A stretch of 8,369 bases of DNA from Rhodobacter sp. (GCA_013824055.1 PNNE01000217.1:1-8369); one strand, 5' to 3'. Shown: positions 1-5,827, numbered from the stretch's first letter. Notes: generated by a model from the sequence alone, not told the origin. Translations and numbers: made by a program.

Positions 1-300
1 GGCCTTGGTCGCCGGTTTCGATGCGGCGGCGGCAGTCGCTGGACGGGCTTCCGCCGGGGCGGTGCCGACGGCAAACTCGACCCGGTCGACCGAAGCGCCG
101 GCAGAGGTCAGTTGCGTGCGGATGTGGTCAGCATAGTTGCGCTGGACCCAATCGCCGAAAAAGATGGTCGGCACTTCGAAGCGCGCGACGCCATTCTTCA
201 GGTGGGACAGCTTGAGAGGTTCGATCCAGGTCACATAGTTGTTCTTGCCGACACGCTTGATCAACTCTTCCCGAACCTGCCCCCAGGTTTCATTCGTCAT
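1..300 (-). CDS. dnaA: Chromosomal replication initiator protein DnaA, N-terminal part (runs off left edge)
   Basis: Reading the minus strand from the ATG at 298-300 gives exactly 100 open codons to the window edge. The product starts MTNETWGQVREELIKRVGKN and continues with the domain I motifs NNYVTWIEPLKL and FFGDWVQRNYADHI (about residues 20-65). An Ala/Pro/Lys-rich stretch (about residues 83-100) follows, typical of the flexible domain II linker. DnaA binds DnaA boxes at oriC, melts the origin and loads DnaB helicase; domain I mediates self-association and helicase contact. The AAA+ ATPase and the helix-turn-helix DNA-binding domain lie outside the window. The Shine-Dalgarno is weak (GGCAGG about 8 bases upstream). 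It lies downstream of rpsT on the same strand, but a strong hairpin terminator and about 460 further bases separate them, so dnaA probably has its own promoter. Identification is by recognition of the family N-terminus; the start is the only good ATG. Confidence 0.93.
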   Translation of the reverse strand, partial: MTNETWGQVREELIKRVGKNNYVTWIEPLKLSHLKNGVARFEVPTIFFGDWVQRNYADHIRTQLTSAGASVDRVEFAVGTAPAEARPATAAAASKPATKA

Positions 301-761
301 TCTATAACCTGCCATATCCCCGGACCGGCACAGACTGCCGATCCTGTCCTGTACGTCTCTGGCGAGCCGCTTCGTCCAGATCACGGGAAGACCAAGGAAC
401 GGCCTGCCAGACTGGACCTGTCAGTGGGACAGAACAAACGCACAACAAAAGACTCCCGGCCTGCCGGTGTCCTTGCCATACGGACGGAGTAGCTTGGCTG
501 CTACTTCCAACCATTTGATCGCAAACGGAAAACTCAGATATTGCGGCCCATCGGGCGCCGTCCCTGTGCAGCAGCTTTCCTTTTGCGACCCGTTCATGTC
601 CCCCAGGACGAAGTGAATCGCAGGCTCACGCTAGCAACCCCGGCGCGGGCTGTGCAACCGAACAACGCGCTTGACAGGGATTCCCCAAATCCGAATCCGA
701 AGGCTCTGGCAAATCGGCAACTCAGGGTCGAAATGCCGCATTCCGACCGGCGCAAGAATGC
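301..761. other. Non-coding dnaA upstream region with GANTC sites
   Basis: No convincing gene is seen in this 461-base stretch: the open frames have poor composition and no ribosome binding sites. It must hold the dnaA promoter and leader (minus strand), but I could not pick a confident -35/-10 pair. It contains four GANTC sites (451-455, 615-619, 679-683, 693-697), a fifth lying at 801-805. GANTC is the target of the CcrM methyltransferase, which in Caulobacter links the dnaA promoter to the cell cycle. A small perfect palindrome lies at 488-505 (AGTAGC, 6-base loop, GCTACT). An A-rich run lies at 430-450. I saw no good match to the DnaA box TTATCCACA, so I do not call an origin. Confidence 0.5.
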
Positions 762-793
762 CGAAGGGCGCACCCAGACGGGTGCGCCCTTCG
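762..793 (-). terminator. Intrinsic terminator of rpsT
   Basis: A perfect 14-bp inverted repeat (CGAAGGGCGCACCC at 762-775, loop AGAC, complementary arm at 780-793) lies 27 bases after the rpsT stop. On the minus strand it is followed by a short T-containing stretch (CATTCTTG) rather than a full T-tract, as is common in GC-rich alphaproteobacteria. It separates rpsT transcription from dnaA. Confidence 0.8.
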
Positions 794-820
794 TGTTCCG
801 GATTCGGTCCCGAGGACGGA

Positions 821-1096
821 TCAGGCCTTGGCGACGCCAGCGGCCTTCACGCGCGCGGCAAGGCGCGACATCTTGCGGGCGACGGTGTTCTTGTGCAGCA
901 CGCCCTTGGTCACGCCACGCGCCAGTTCCGGCTGAGCGGCCTTCAAGGCAGCCTGGGCGGCTTCGCCATTGCCGGTGGCAATGGCTTCCTCGACCTTGCG
1001 CAGGAAGGTGCGGATGCGCGAGCGGCGGGCCTTGTTGATGGCGTAACGGGCTTCCGACTGGCGGGCGCGTTTCTTGGACTGTTCAGTATTGGCCAT
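821..1096 (-). CDS. rpsT: 30S ribosomal protein S20
   Basis: This 91-residue, strongly basic protein starts MANTEQSKKRARQSEARYAI and has the S20 signatures KKRARQ, RNA-binding Arg/Lys clusters (KARRSRIRTFLRKVEEA) and the C-terminal VTKGVLHKNTVARKMSRL segment. S20 binds 16S rRNA early in assembly of the small ribosomal subunit. The length fits the family (about 87-92). The ATG at 1094-1096 is chosen because it matches the family N-terminus and has an AAGGAAG Shine-Dalgarno 7 bases upstream. The frame stays open for 128 codons further upstream, but that extension has no S20 character. It is followed by a strong terminator. The rpsT-dnaA order on one strand is usual in Rhodobacterales; the neighbouring cydAB upstream is less familiar to me. 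Confidence 0.96.
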   Translation of the reverse strand: MANTEQSKKRARQSEARYAINKARRSRIRTFLRKVEEAIATGNGEAAQAALKAAQPELARGVTKGVLHKNTVARKMSRLAARVKAAGVAKA

Positions 1097-1153
1097 GATG
1101 GCTTCCTTGCGGTCTATCGGTTTCAAATCTGTCGCACGAAAGACCAGAAGGCC

Positions 1154-1169
1154 CCATCCGAACGGATGG
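1154..1169 (-). promoter_or_regulatory. Hairpin in the rpsT leader
   Basis: A perfect 7-bp inverted repeat with a 2-base loop (CCATCCG, AA, CGGATGG) sits 58 bases upstream of the rpsT start codon. It would fold in the rpsT mRNA leader if transcription begins upstream, as the candidate promoter suggests. No T-tract follows, so it looks more like a leader hairpin than a terminator. Its function is unknown; leader-based autoregulation of S20 is known in enterobacteria but cannot be shown here. Confidence 0.35.
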
Positions 1170-1211
1170 ATCTGATTCTTGCCTAAGCGGGCCCACGCGC
1201 ATGTGGGGCGG

Positions 1212-1240
1212 CCTATAGACCAAGCGTTGCGGAAAGGAAA
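1212..1240 (-). promoter_or_regulatory. Candidate rpsT promoter
   Basis: On the minus strand TTTCCT (1235-1240) and TATAGG (1212-1217) are separated by exactly 17 bases, a plausible -35/-10 pair driving rpsT with a leader of about 110 bases. The -35 match is weak (3 of 6) and the -10 fair (4 of 6), so this is a candidate only. Confidence 0.3.
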
Positions 1241-1308
1241 CCCCTTGCGGTGTCTGCCACCCGAAGGGTCGGTCATGGCTTCGGCAGGCAGATCGCCGAC
1301 CTGCCTGA

Positions 1309-1503
1309 CCGCCCGACGGCTGCCGTGCCGTGTGTTCCACACTCGTCGGGCCGCCTGGCGCCTTGCGCAACAGGGGCCAGACGTCCGGTGCCGTCCTGGA
1401 CCTGCTGACGGACAACAGTCCCGATGCCGGCCACAGCCGCACACTCTGGGCGACGGAATTCGTGCCGGGCGCCTCGACATCGCAGCTGGGACTTCCGGCC
1501 TAA
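1309..1503 (+). other. Possible small ORF or gene remnant of unknown function
   Basis: After an in-frame TGA at 1306-1308 this frame is open for 64 codons to the TAA at 1501-1503. The possible GTG start at 1330-1332 would give about 57 residues. The last 40 codons have high GC at third positions and a natural composition (segments GAVLDLLTDNSPD and TLWATEFVPGAS), unlike the Arg/Pro-rich shadow frames around it. There is no Shine-Dalgarno in front of the GTG and I recognise no family, so it may be the 3' end of a decayed gene or chance. No function is proposed. Confidence 0.18.
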
Positions 1504-1514
1504 GTCACTGATTT

Positions 1515-1575
1515 GTGGAACCGGACCGCTTTCCCATCCAGCTTTGCCAAATCGCCGTGCGGTCCGCCATTCCAC
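1515..1575. repeat. Long imperfect inverted repeat upstream of cydA
   Basis: The arm at 1515-1529 (GTGGAACCGGACCGC) pairs with 1559-1575 (GCGGTCCGCCATTCCAC) as 8 inner and 6 outer base pairs around a small asymmetric internal loop. The apical loop is 29 bases and contains the near-palindrome TTTGCCAAAT (1543-1552). It lies 101-161 bases upstream of the cydA start. It could be an operator, a transcribed stem-loop or a terminator-like element; no T-tract adjoins it on either side. Confidence 0.5.
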
Positions 1576-1675
1576 CTGCGGCGCGGCGACGCGCCCCGAT
1601 AGCATTCTCGATTTCCCGGGCCATATACCCGCCTGACCGGCTTGATGTCGGCGCGTCACAGGAGCGATGGCAACG

Positions 1676-3051
1676 ATGGACACTCTTCTGCTTTCCCGAA
1701 TCCAGTTCGGGGCAAACATCTCGTTTCACATCCTGTTTCCAACCATCACCATCGCTCTGGGCTGGGTGCTTCTGTTCTTCAAGCTGCGGTTCAACGCCAC
1801 CGGGGACCGCAAGTGGGCCGAGGCCTACATGTTCTGGGTCAAGGTCTTCGCCCTCAGCTTCGCGCTGGGCGTCGTGTCGGGCATCACCATGTCCTTCCAG
1901 TTCGGCACCAACTGGCCCGGCTTCATGGAGGTGGCAACGTCGCCGGGCCGCTTCTGGCCTACGAGGTGATGACGGCCTTCTTCCTCGAGGCGGTGTTCCT
2001 GGGGATCATGCTGTTCGGCGCCAGCCGGGTGCCGGGGTGGCTGCACACGCTTGCCACCGCCCTTGTCGCCTTCGGCACCACGATGTCGGCGTTCTGGATC
2101 CTGGTCCTGAACAGCTGGATGCACACCCCGCAGGGCTTTGAGCTGCGCGATGGCATCGTGCACGCGACCGACTGGTGGGCGATCGTCTTCAACCCCTCGA
2201 TGCCCTACCGGCTGGGCCACATGCTGTTGGCCAGCGGCCTGACCGTGGCCTTCCTCATCGCGGGGATCAGCGCGCTGCGCCTGTTGCTGAACGACCGCAG
2301 CGCCAGCGTGCGCTCGACCTTCCGGGTCGGCGTCATCCTGGGCGCGGTGCTGATCCCGGTGCAGATCCTGATGGGCGACCTGCACGGGCTGAACACGCTG
2401 GAGCATCAGCCCCAGAAGGTTGCCGCGATGGAGGGCAACTGGGAAACCGGCGGCAACGTCCCGCTCCTGCTCTTTGCCATTCCTGACGAAGAAGCCCGGA
2501 CCAACCATTTCGAGATCGGCATCCCCAACCTGGCCTCGATCATCCTCAAGCACGATCCCGCGGGCGTCGTGCCCGGCCTGAACGACTTTGTCACCGCCGA
2601 GGGCGAGGTGCTGCACCCCCCCGTGGCGCCGGTGTTCTGGGCGTTCCGCATCATGGTCGGGGTCGGCATGCTGATGCTGCTGGCCAGCTGGACGGGTGCC
2701 TTCCTGTTGTGGCGGCGCGGGGTTGACGCGATGCCGCGGTTCTACCTCTACGCGATGTCGGGGCTTGCCTTCTCGGGCTGGATCGCGACGCTGGCGGGCT
2801 GGTACACCACCGAGATCGGCCGCCAGCCCTGGCTGGTGCAGGGCGTGCTGACCACCAAGGCCGCCGTGGCCGACGTGCCCGCGCCGCTGGTGCTGACGAC
2901 GCTGGTGGTCTACCTGATCGTCTATGCCGCGCTGATCCTGGCCTACATGGGGGTGATCACCTACATGGCCCGCAAGGCTGCCCGCGGCGAGCCCCTGCCC
3001 AAGGATGAACGGGTGAAGGGCGGCGAAGCAATGGCCGTGCCGGGGGAGTAG
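1676..3051 (+). pseudogene. cydA: Cytochrome bd-type ubiquinol oxidase subunit I, frameshifted
   Basis: This is the heme-bearing subunit of a bd-type quinol oxidase, a membrane complex that oxidises ubiquinol and reduces O2 to water without proton pumping. The first frame reads MDTLLLSRIQFGANISFHIL to GFMEV and then hits TGA at 1967-1969. The family sequence continues in the next frame with GNVAGPLLAYEVMTAFFLEA to the TAG at 3049-3051. One missing G at 1931-1934 (GTGGC where GTGGGC is expected) explains the break; repaired, the protein is 458 residues. Repaired numbering shows the heme ligand candidates His18, His182 (RLGHMLLASG) and Met327 (FRIMV), acidic Glu97, Glu105 and Glu380, the Q-loop motifs GDLHG (234) and QPQKVAAME (245), and GRQPW (382-386). 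The Q-loop is short, as in the cyanide-insensitive CioA/QxtA branch. The ATG at 1676 lies 11 bases after AGGAG (1660-1664); the alternative at 1667 is only 2 bases after it. It could be a true pseudogene or a sequencing error. cydB follows at once. Confidence 0.9.
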
Positions 3052-3056
3052 CAGAG

Positions 3057-4055
3057 ATGTTCGCAAGCCTTGACCTGCCCTTCATCTTCGCCGCCCTTCT
3101 GGGCCTGTCGATCCTGATCTACGTCGTCCTCGACGGCTTCGACCTTGGCGTCGGCATCCTGTTTCCCTTCGCCACGCCGGACGAACGGGACACGATGGTC
3201 GCCAGCATCGGCCCGTTCTGGGATGCGAACGAAACCTGGCTGGTGCTGGCCATCGGCCTGCTGCTTGTCGCCTTCCCGGTGGCGCATGGCGCGATCCTGA
3301 CCCAGCTTTACCTGCCCGTGGCGGTGATGCTGGTTGGCCTTATCCTGCGCGGCGTCGCGTTCGAGTTCCGCGCCAAGGCCCCGCCCAAGCACAAGCGCGC
3401 CTGGGACGGCGCCTTCTTCACCGGCAGCCTGATGACCGGCCTGTCGCAGGGCTTCATGCTGGGGCTTTACATCATGGGCCTCGACTACACCTGGTGGCAC
3501 GTCGGCTTTGCCCTGGTAACGGCGGTCTTCCTGACCGTGGCCTACAGCTTCATCGGCGCGACCTGGCTGATCGCCAAGACGGAAGGCCCCTTGCAGAAGA
3601 AGGCCGTGGAATGGTCGCAGGGCGGCATCTGGGGCGTCGTGCTGGGGATGGGGGCGATCTCGCTTGCCACGCCATTCGTGTCCCAGCGGATCTTCGACAA
3701 GTGGTTCGGCCTGCCGCAGATCCTGTATCTGTCGCCGCTTCCGGCGCTGTCGGCGCTGCTGATCGGCCTGATCTGGTGGAAACTTCGCCGCCTGCCGATG
3801 GCGGGGGACCGCTTCGCCTGGGTGCCCTTCGTCGCATCGACCGCGCTTTTCGTGCTGGGCTTTGCGGGGATGGCCTACAGTTTCTACCCTTTCATCGTGC
3901 CCGAGGCGATCACGATCTACGAGGCGGCCAGCGCGCCCGAATCGCTGGCGATCATCCTTGCGGGCACGCTGGTCGTGCTGCCGACGATCCTGGCCTATTC
4001 GATACTCAGCTACTGGATCTTCCGCGGCAAGGCGACCCCGCTGCGCTATGACTGA
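3057..4055 (+). CDS. cydB: Cytochrome bd-type ubiquinol oxidase subunit II
   Basis: This intact 332-residue integral membrane protein starts MFASLDLPFIFAALLGLSIL and shows the CydB signatures VVLDGFDLGVGILFPF (about residues 23-38), GPFWDANETWLV (about 52-63) and FEFRAKA (about 102-108). Several hydrophobic membrane segments follow to the C-terminal YSILSYWIFRGKA. CydB pairs with CydA in the quinol oxidase and is structurally similar to it, but is generally not the site of quinol oxidation. The length is slightly below E. coli CydB (379) and typical of the CioB/short-Q-loop branch. It starts 5 bases after the cydA stop with GGGGAG 9 bases upstream of the ATG, so the two genes form one transcript and are probably translationally linked. 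Because the upstream cydA is frameshifted in this sequence, CydB would lack its partner unless the shift is an error. The stop is followed by a 16-bp near-perfect tandem duplication (4052-4083). No cydX or DUF2474-like membrane microprotein ORF follows. Confidence 0.96.
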   Translation: MFASLDLPFIFAALLGLSILIYVVLDGFDLGVGILFPFATPDERDTMVASIGPFWDANETWLVLAIGLLLVAFPVAHGAILTQLYLPVAVMLVGLILRGVAFEFRAKAPPKHKRAWDGAFFTGSLMTGLSQGFMLGLYIMGLDYTWWHVGFALVTAVFLTVAYSFIGATWLIAKTEGPLQKKAVEWSQGGIWGVVLGMGAISLATPFVSQRIFDKWFGLPQILYLSPLPALSALLIGLIWWKLRRLPMAGDRFAWVPFVASTALFVLGFAGMAYSFYPFIVPEAITIYEAASAPESLAIILAGTLVVLPTILAYSILSYWIFRGKATPLRYD

Positions 4056-4083
4056 CCCGCGCCTGGACTGACCCGCACCTGCC
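4052..4083. repeat. Short tandem duplication at the cydB 3' end
   Basis: CTGACCCGCGCCTGGA (4052-4067) is followed directly by CTGACCCGCACCTGCC (4068-4083), matching at 14 of 16 positions. The first copy contains the cydB stop codon (TGA at 4053-4055). It looks like a replication-slippage duplication; no function is implied. Confidence 0.55.
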
Positions 4084-4277
4084 AGGGCGGAGTGCCGGAT
4101 CAGGCGCTTGATACGGTCCGAGTCCGGGGCGCCGGGCTCGAACGACACCAGCGGCAGCGCAAGGCCCCTGGGGCAGGCCAGGCAGTCGGGCGTCCGGACC
4201 GGGTCGAACCTTTGCGTGCCGCCCCCGAAATGCAGGACCTGTCGCCGTGGTCGCGGACCAACCCACGCCGCCGCCAC
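4084..4277 (-). other. Possible coding remnant, unknown
   Basis: Within the spacer between cydB and the convergent xylX-like gene, one minus-strand frame has clearly GC-rich third positions and a protein-like composition. It reads QVLHFGGGTQRFDPVRTPDC, then LACPRGLALPLVSFEPGAPD, then SDRIKRLIRHSALAGAGQ. An in-frame TGA at 4287-4289 bounds it upstream. The only start is a GTG at 4275-4277 without a Shine-Dalgarno. The frame runs on as a shadow antisense to cydB, so its true end is unclear. I recognise no family. It may be the decayed 3' part of a gene or a chance frame. Confidence 0.2.
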
Positions 4278-4307
4278 AGCGGGACGTCACGGCTCAGGCG
4301 TGGGTTG
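4259..4307. terminator. Inverted repeat in the convergent spacer, possible bidirectional terminator
   Basis: A perfect 11-bp inverted repeat (CAACCCACGCC at 4259-4269, GGCGTGGGTTG at 4297-4307) encloses a smaller GCCG/CGGC stem (4270-4273, 4290-4293). It sits between two convergent genes, where a shared terminator is expected. Neither side carries a T-tract and the loop is large, so the terminator role is an inference. Confidence 0.35.
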
Positions 4308-4381
4308 TGCGGCAAGCCTTTCGGCCTTCTGCCCGAAGCGGTTCCATGAAGGGGAAACCTGCGGTCCTGGGAGAAGGTCCC

Positions 4382-5539
4382 TCAGACCTTGTCGGCCAAG
4401 CCCCGGGCCGCCAGGTTCCGCAGCAGCGCGCGGGCGCCGAAGGTCCATTCCGGGCAGGCATCGGTGCGCAGCACGCGGTTGACCAGACGGCCCAGTCGCG
4501 GGGTCGCGATCTCGACCAGGTCGCCCACTTCATGCGTGAAGCCCTGGCCAGCGCCGCGACGATCCTTGACCGGGGCGAACATGGTGCCCAGGAACAGGAC
4601 CGCGCCATCGGGATACTGGTGGTTGCGGTTCAACAGCTGCCGCGCGAGGTCCTCTGGCTTGCGGCTGATCGCCGCCATCGCGCTTTCGCCGGTCATCTCG
4701 AACCCGTCCTCTCCCGTCACCCGCAACGAGACCCTGACCGTTTCCAGCGCCGCCATGTCGAAGTCGCCGTGGAAAAGCCGCAGGAACGGTCCCACCGCGC
4801 ACGAGGCGTTGTTGTCCTTGGCCTTGCCCAGAAGCAGCGCCGAACGCCCTTCGACATCGCGCAGGTTCACGTCGTTGCCCAGCGTCGCCCCCAGGATCGC
4901 GCCGTCCGAGCGGACCACCAGCACCACCTCGGGTTCCGGGTTGTTCCATTCGGAAATCGGATGGATGCCGACATCCGCGCCGCACCCGACCGAGGCCATC
5001 GGCTGGGCCTTGGTGAAGATCTCGGCATCCGGGCCGATGCCCACCTCAAGATACTGCGACCAGAGGCCCAGCTCCTGCAGCACCCGCTTCACTTCGCGCG
5101 CCTTTTCCGATCCGGCGGGCACGCCCCGCAGGCTGTCGCCGATCACCGGGGCCAGGCGGTCGCGGATCGCCTGCGCGCGGCCGCTGTCCCCCTTGGCCTG
5201 CTCTTCGATCACCCGTTCGACCATGCTGTCGGCGAAGGTGACGCCTGCCGCCTTGACCGCCTGCAGGTCGATGGGGGCCAGGAGCGTCAGGCCGCGCCCG
5301 GCAAGCGCATCGTCGACCGAGCCAAGGTCCGGCAGACCCTCGGCCTGCGCCAGCCTGTCCGCCAGCCCGTCGATCTCCATCAGGCCCGAGACGGTTGCGC
5401 AAAGCGAGGTCAGGTCCAGCAGCCGTCCGCCCCGCACCAGGACCGGGCAGGGACCGCCCGCCGCCTCGGACCAGACACGACCCACCAGGATCGCCTGGGC
5501 CGCATCCTGGGGAAGCACGTCTTGGGCGGTCAGCTGCAT
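4382..5539 (-). CDS. xylX: Fumarylacetoacetate hydrolase superfamily protein, 2-keto-3-deoxy-D-xylonate dehydratase (XylX)-like
   Basis: The 385-residue product, MQLTAQDVLPQDAAQAILVG onward, belongs to the FAH superfamily. It carries the divalent-metal motif NPEPEVVLVV (Glu202, Glu204) and the third ligand in GNDVNLRD (Asp223), followed by EGRSALLLGKAKDNNAS (230-246). Other conserved blocks are LKAAGVTF-like VKAAGVTFADSMVERVIEE (95-113), GLWSQYLEVGIGPDAEIFTK (158-177), HQYPDGAVLFLGTMFAP (307-323) and PEWTFGARALLRNLA (363-377). These blocks and the length resemble Caulobacter XylX as I remember it, which dehydrates 2-keto-3-deoxy-D-xylonate to alpha-ketoglutarate semialdehyde in cytoplasmic pentose oxidation. 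The exact substrate is an inference: no sugar dehydrogenase, transporter or regulator lies beside it, and related FAH enzymes act on other 2-keto-3-deoxy acids. The ATG at 5537-5539 is chosen for its AAGGAGG Shine-Dalgarno 7 bases upstream; the frame stays open further upstream without family similarity. Confidence 0.85.
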   Translation of the reverse strand: MQLTAQDVLPQDAAQAILVGRVWSEAAGGPCPVLVRGGRLLDLTSLCATVSGLMEIDGLADRLAQAEGLPDLGSVDDALAGRGLTLLAPIDLQAVKAAGVTFADSMVERVIEEQAKGDSGRAQAIRDRLAPVIGDSLRGVPAGSEKAREVKRVLQELGLWSQYLEVGIGPDAEIFTKAQPMASVGCGADVGIHPISEWNNPEPEVVLVVRSDGAILGATLGNDVNLRDVEGRSALLLGKAKDNNASCAVGPFLRLFHGDFDMAALETVRVSLRVTGEDGFEMTGESAMAAISRKPEDLARQLLNRNHQYPDGAVLFLGTMFAPVKDRRGAGQGFTHEVGDLVEIATPRLGRLVNRVLRTDACPEWTFGARALLRNLAARGLADKV

Positions 5540-5564
5540 CGGTCGTCCTCCTTGGCCGGGCGGG

Positions 5565-5593
5565 ACGATAGACCCGACGTCGATGCAGGGCAA
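5565..5593 (-). promoter_or_regulatory. Candidate promoter of the xylX-like gene
   Basis: On the minus strand TTGCCC (5588-5593) and TATCGT (5565-5570) are spaced by exactly 17 bases. Each matches the vegetative consensus at 4 of 6 positions. Transcription would start near 5558, leaving a leader of about 20 bases that contains the AGGAGG (5547-5552). The fit of spacing, start and Shine-Dalgarno makes this a reasonable candidate. Confidence 0.45.
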
Positions 5594-5721
5594 CCGGCGC
5601 GAAGACCCTGTGCCGCAGCGGGTCGCGCGACCAGATGCCCGGAACCGGAACCTCCGCCGGGCTACCAGCCGGTCGGCCCGGCGCGGCCCTGCAACGCGCC
5701 GCCCGACCGTTGTTCCCTGCC

Positions 5722-5781
5722 CCAAGTCCCGACTTGGACCCCCGACTTGGACTCGCGACTTGGACTCCCGACTTGGACATC
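5722..5781. repeat. Four tandem 13-bp repeats with an inverted half-copy
   Basis: Units at 5730-5742, 5743-5755, 5756-5768 and 5769-5781 share CGACTTGGAC followed by three variable bases. Just before them CCAAGTC (5722-5728) is the exact inverse of the GACTTGG core, making a perfect 7-bp inverted repeat with the first unit across 2 bases. The 13-base period is not a multiple of three and no credible frame crosses it, so it is not a protein repeat. It lies 46 bases upstream of the exonuclease start, in a divergent spacer, where a multi-site operator would be expected. Slippage expansion without function is the alternative. Confidence 0.85.
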
Positions 5782-5802
5782 GGCGTTGGTGCCACATATC
5801 AC
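5773..5802 (+). promoter_or_regulatory. Candidate promoter of the exonuclease-ligase operon
   Basis: TTGGAC in the last tandem repeat (5773-5778) and TATCAC (5797-5802) are spaced by 18 bases. Transcription would begin near 5809, just before the AGGA Shine-Dalgarno at 5817-5820. If real, the -35 element lies inside the repeat array, so anything bound to the repeats would compete with or recruit RNA polymerase. The match to consensus is modest. Confidence 0.3.
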
Positions 5803-5827
5803 TGGGACAGCCAGTCAGGACGCATGC

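Larger units (their letters stand above)
1241..1666. other. Divergent intergenic region between rpsT and cydA
   Basis: No complete recognisable gene was found on either strand of this roughly 425-base stretch. It must contain the cydA promoter, but I found no convincing -35/-10 pair and no FNR-type TTGAT-N4-ATCAA box. Two structures stand out. One is an open plus-strand frame at 1309-1503 with normal-looking amino acid composition. The other is a long imperfect inverted repeat at 1515-1575. The only recognisable site next to cydA is the AGGAG at 1660-1664. Confidence 0.4.

Noticed and set aside
671..699. Plus-strand promoter from a perfect TTGACA at 671-676
   Set aside because: At 17 bases the -10 would be AATCCG, a poor match, and no plus-strand gene follows.
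301..761. Replication origin next to dnaA
   Set aside because: No good TTATCCACA-type boxes were seen, only weak 5-6 of 9 matches (near 566 and 649); GC skew could not be evaluated.
1097..1480. N-terminal extension of rpsT by 128 codons
   Set aside because: S20 is about 90 residues, and the ATG at 1096 has a good Shine-Dalgarno and the family N-terminus.
1505..1590. tRNA gene within the inverted repeat on the minus strand
   Set aside because: The segment has GGTTCCA reminiscent of a T-loop, but no consistent acceptor, D, anticodon and T stems could be laid out.
1825..3066. 413-codon minus-strand open frame antisense to cydA
   Set aside because: The composition is repetitive (Gln/His/Arg/Gly), no family is recognisable, and the opposite strand encodes clear CydA.
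2961..4277. 438-codon minus-strand open frame antisense to cydB
   Set aside because: It is a shadow of cydB: low-complexity Arg/Gln/Asp/His-rich composition and no start signal. Only its upstream end outside cydB is discussed as a possible remnant.
5722..5781. CRISPR array
   Set aside because: The repeats are 10-13 bases and directly tandem with no spacers, so this is not a CRISPR.
4247..5827. Upstream extension of the exonuclease frame, 527 codons antisense to the FAH gene
   Set aside because: The extension is antisense to a clear FAH protein and crosses the 13-bp repeats; family similarity begins only at 5828.
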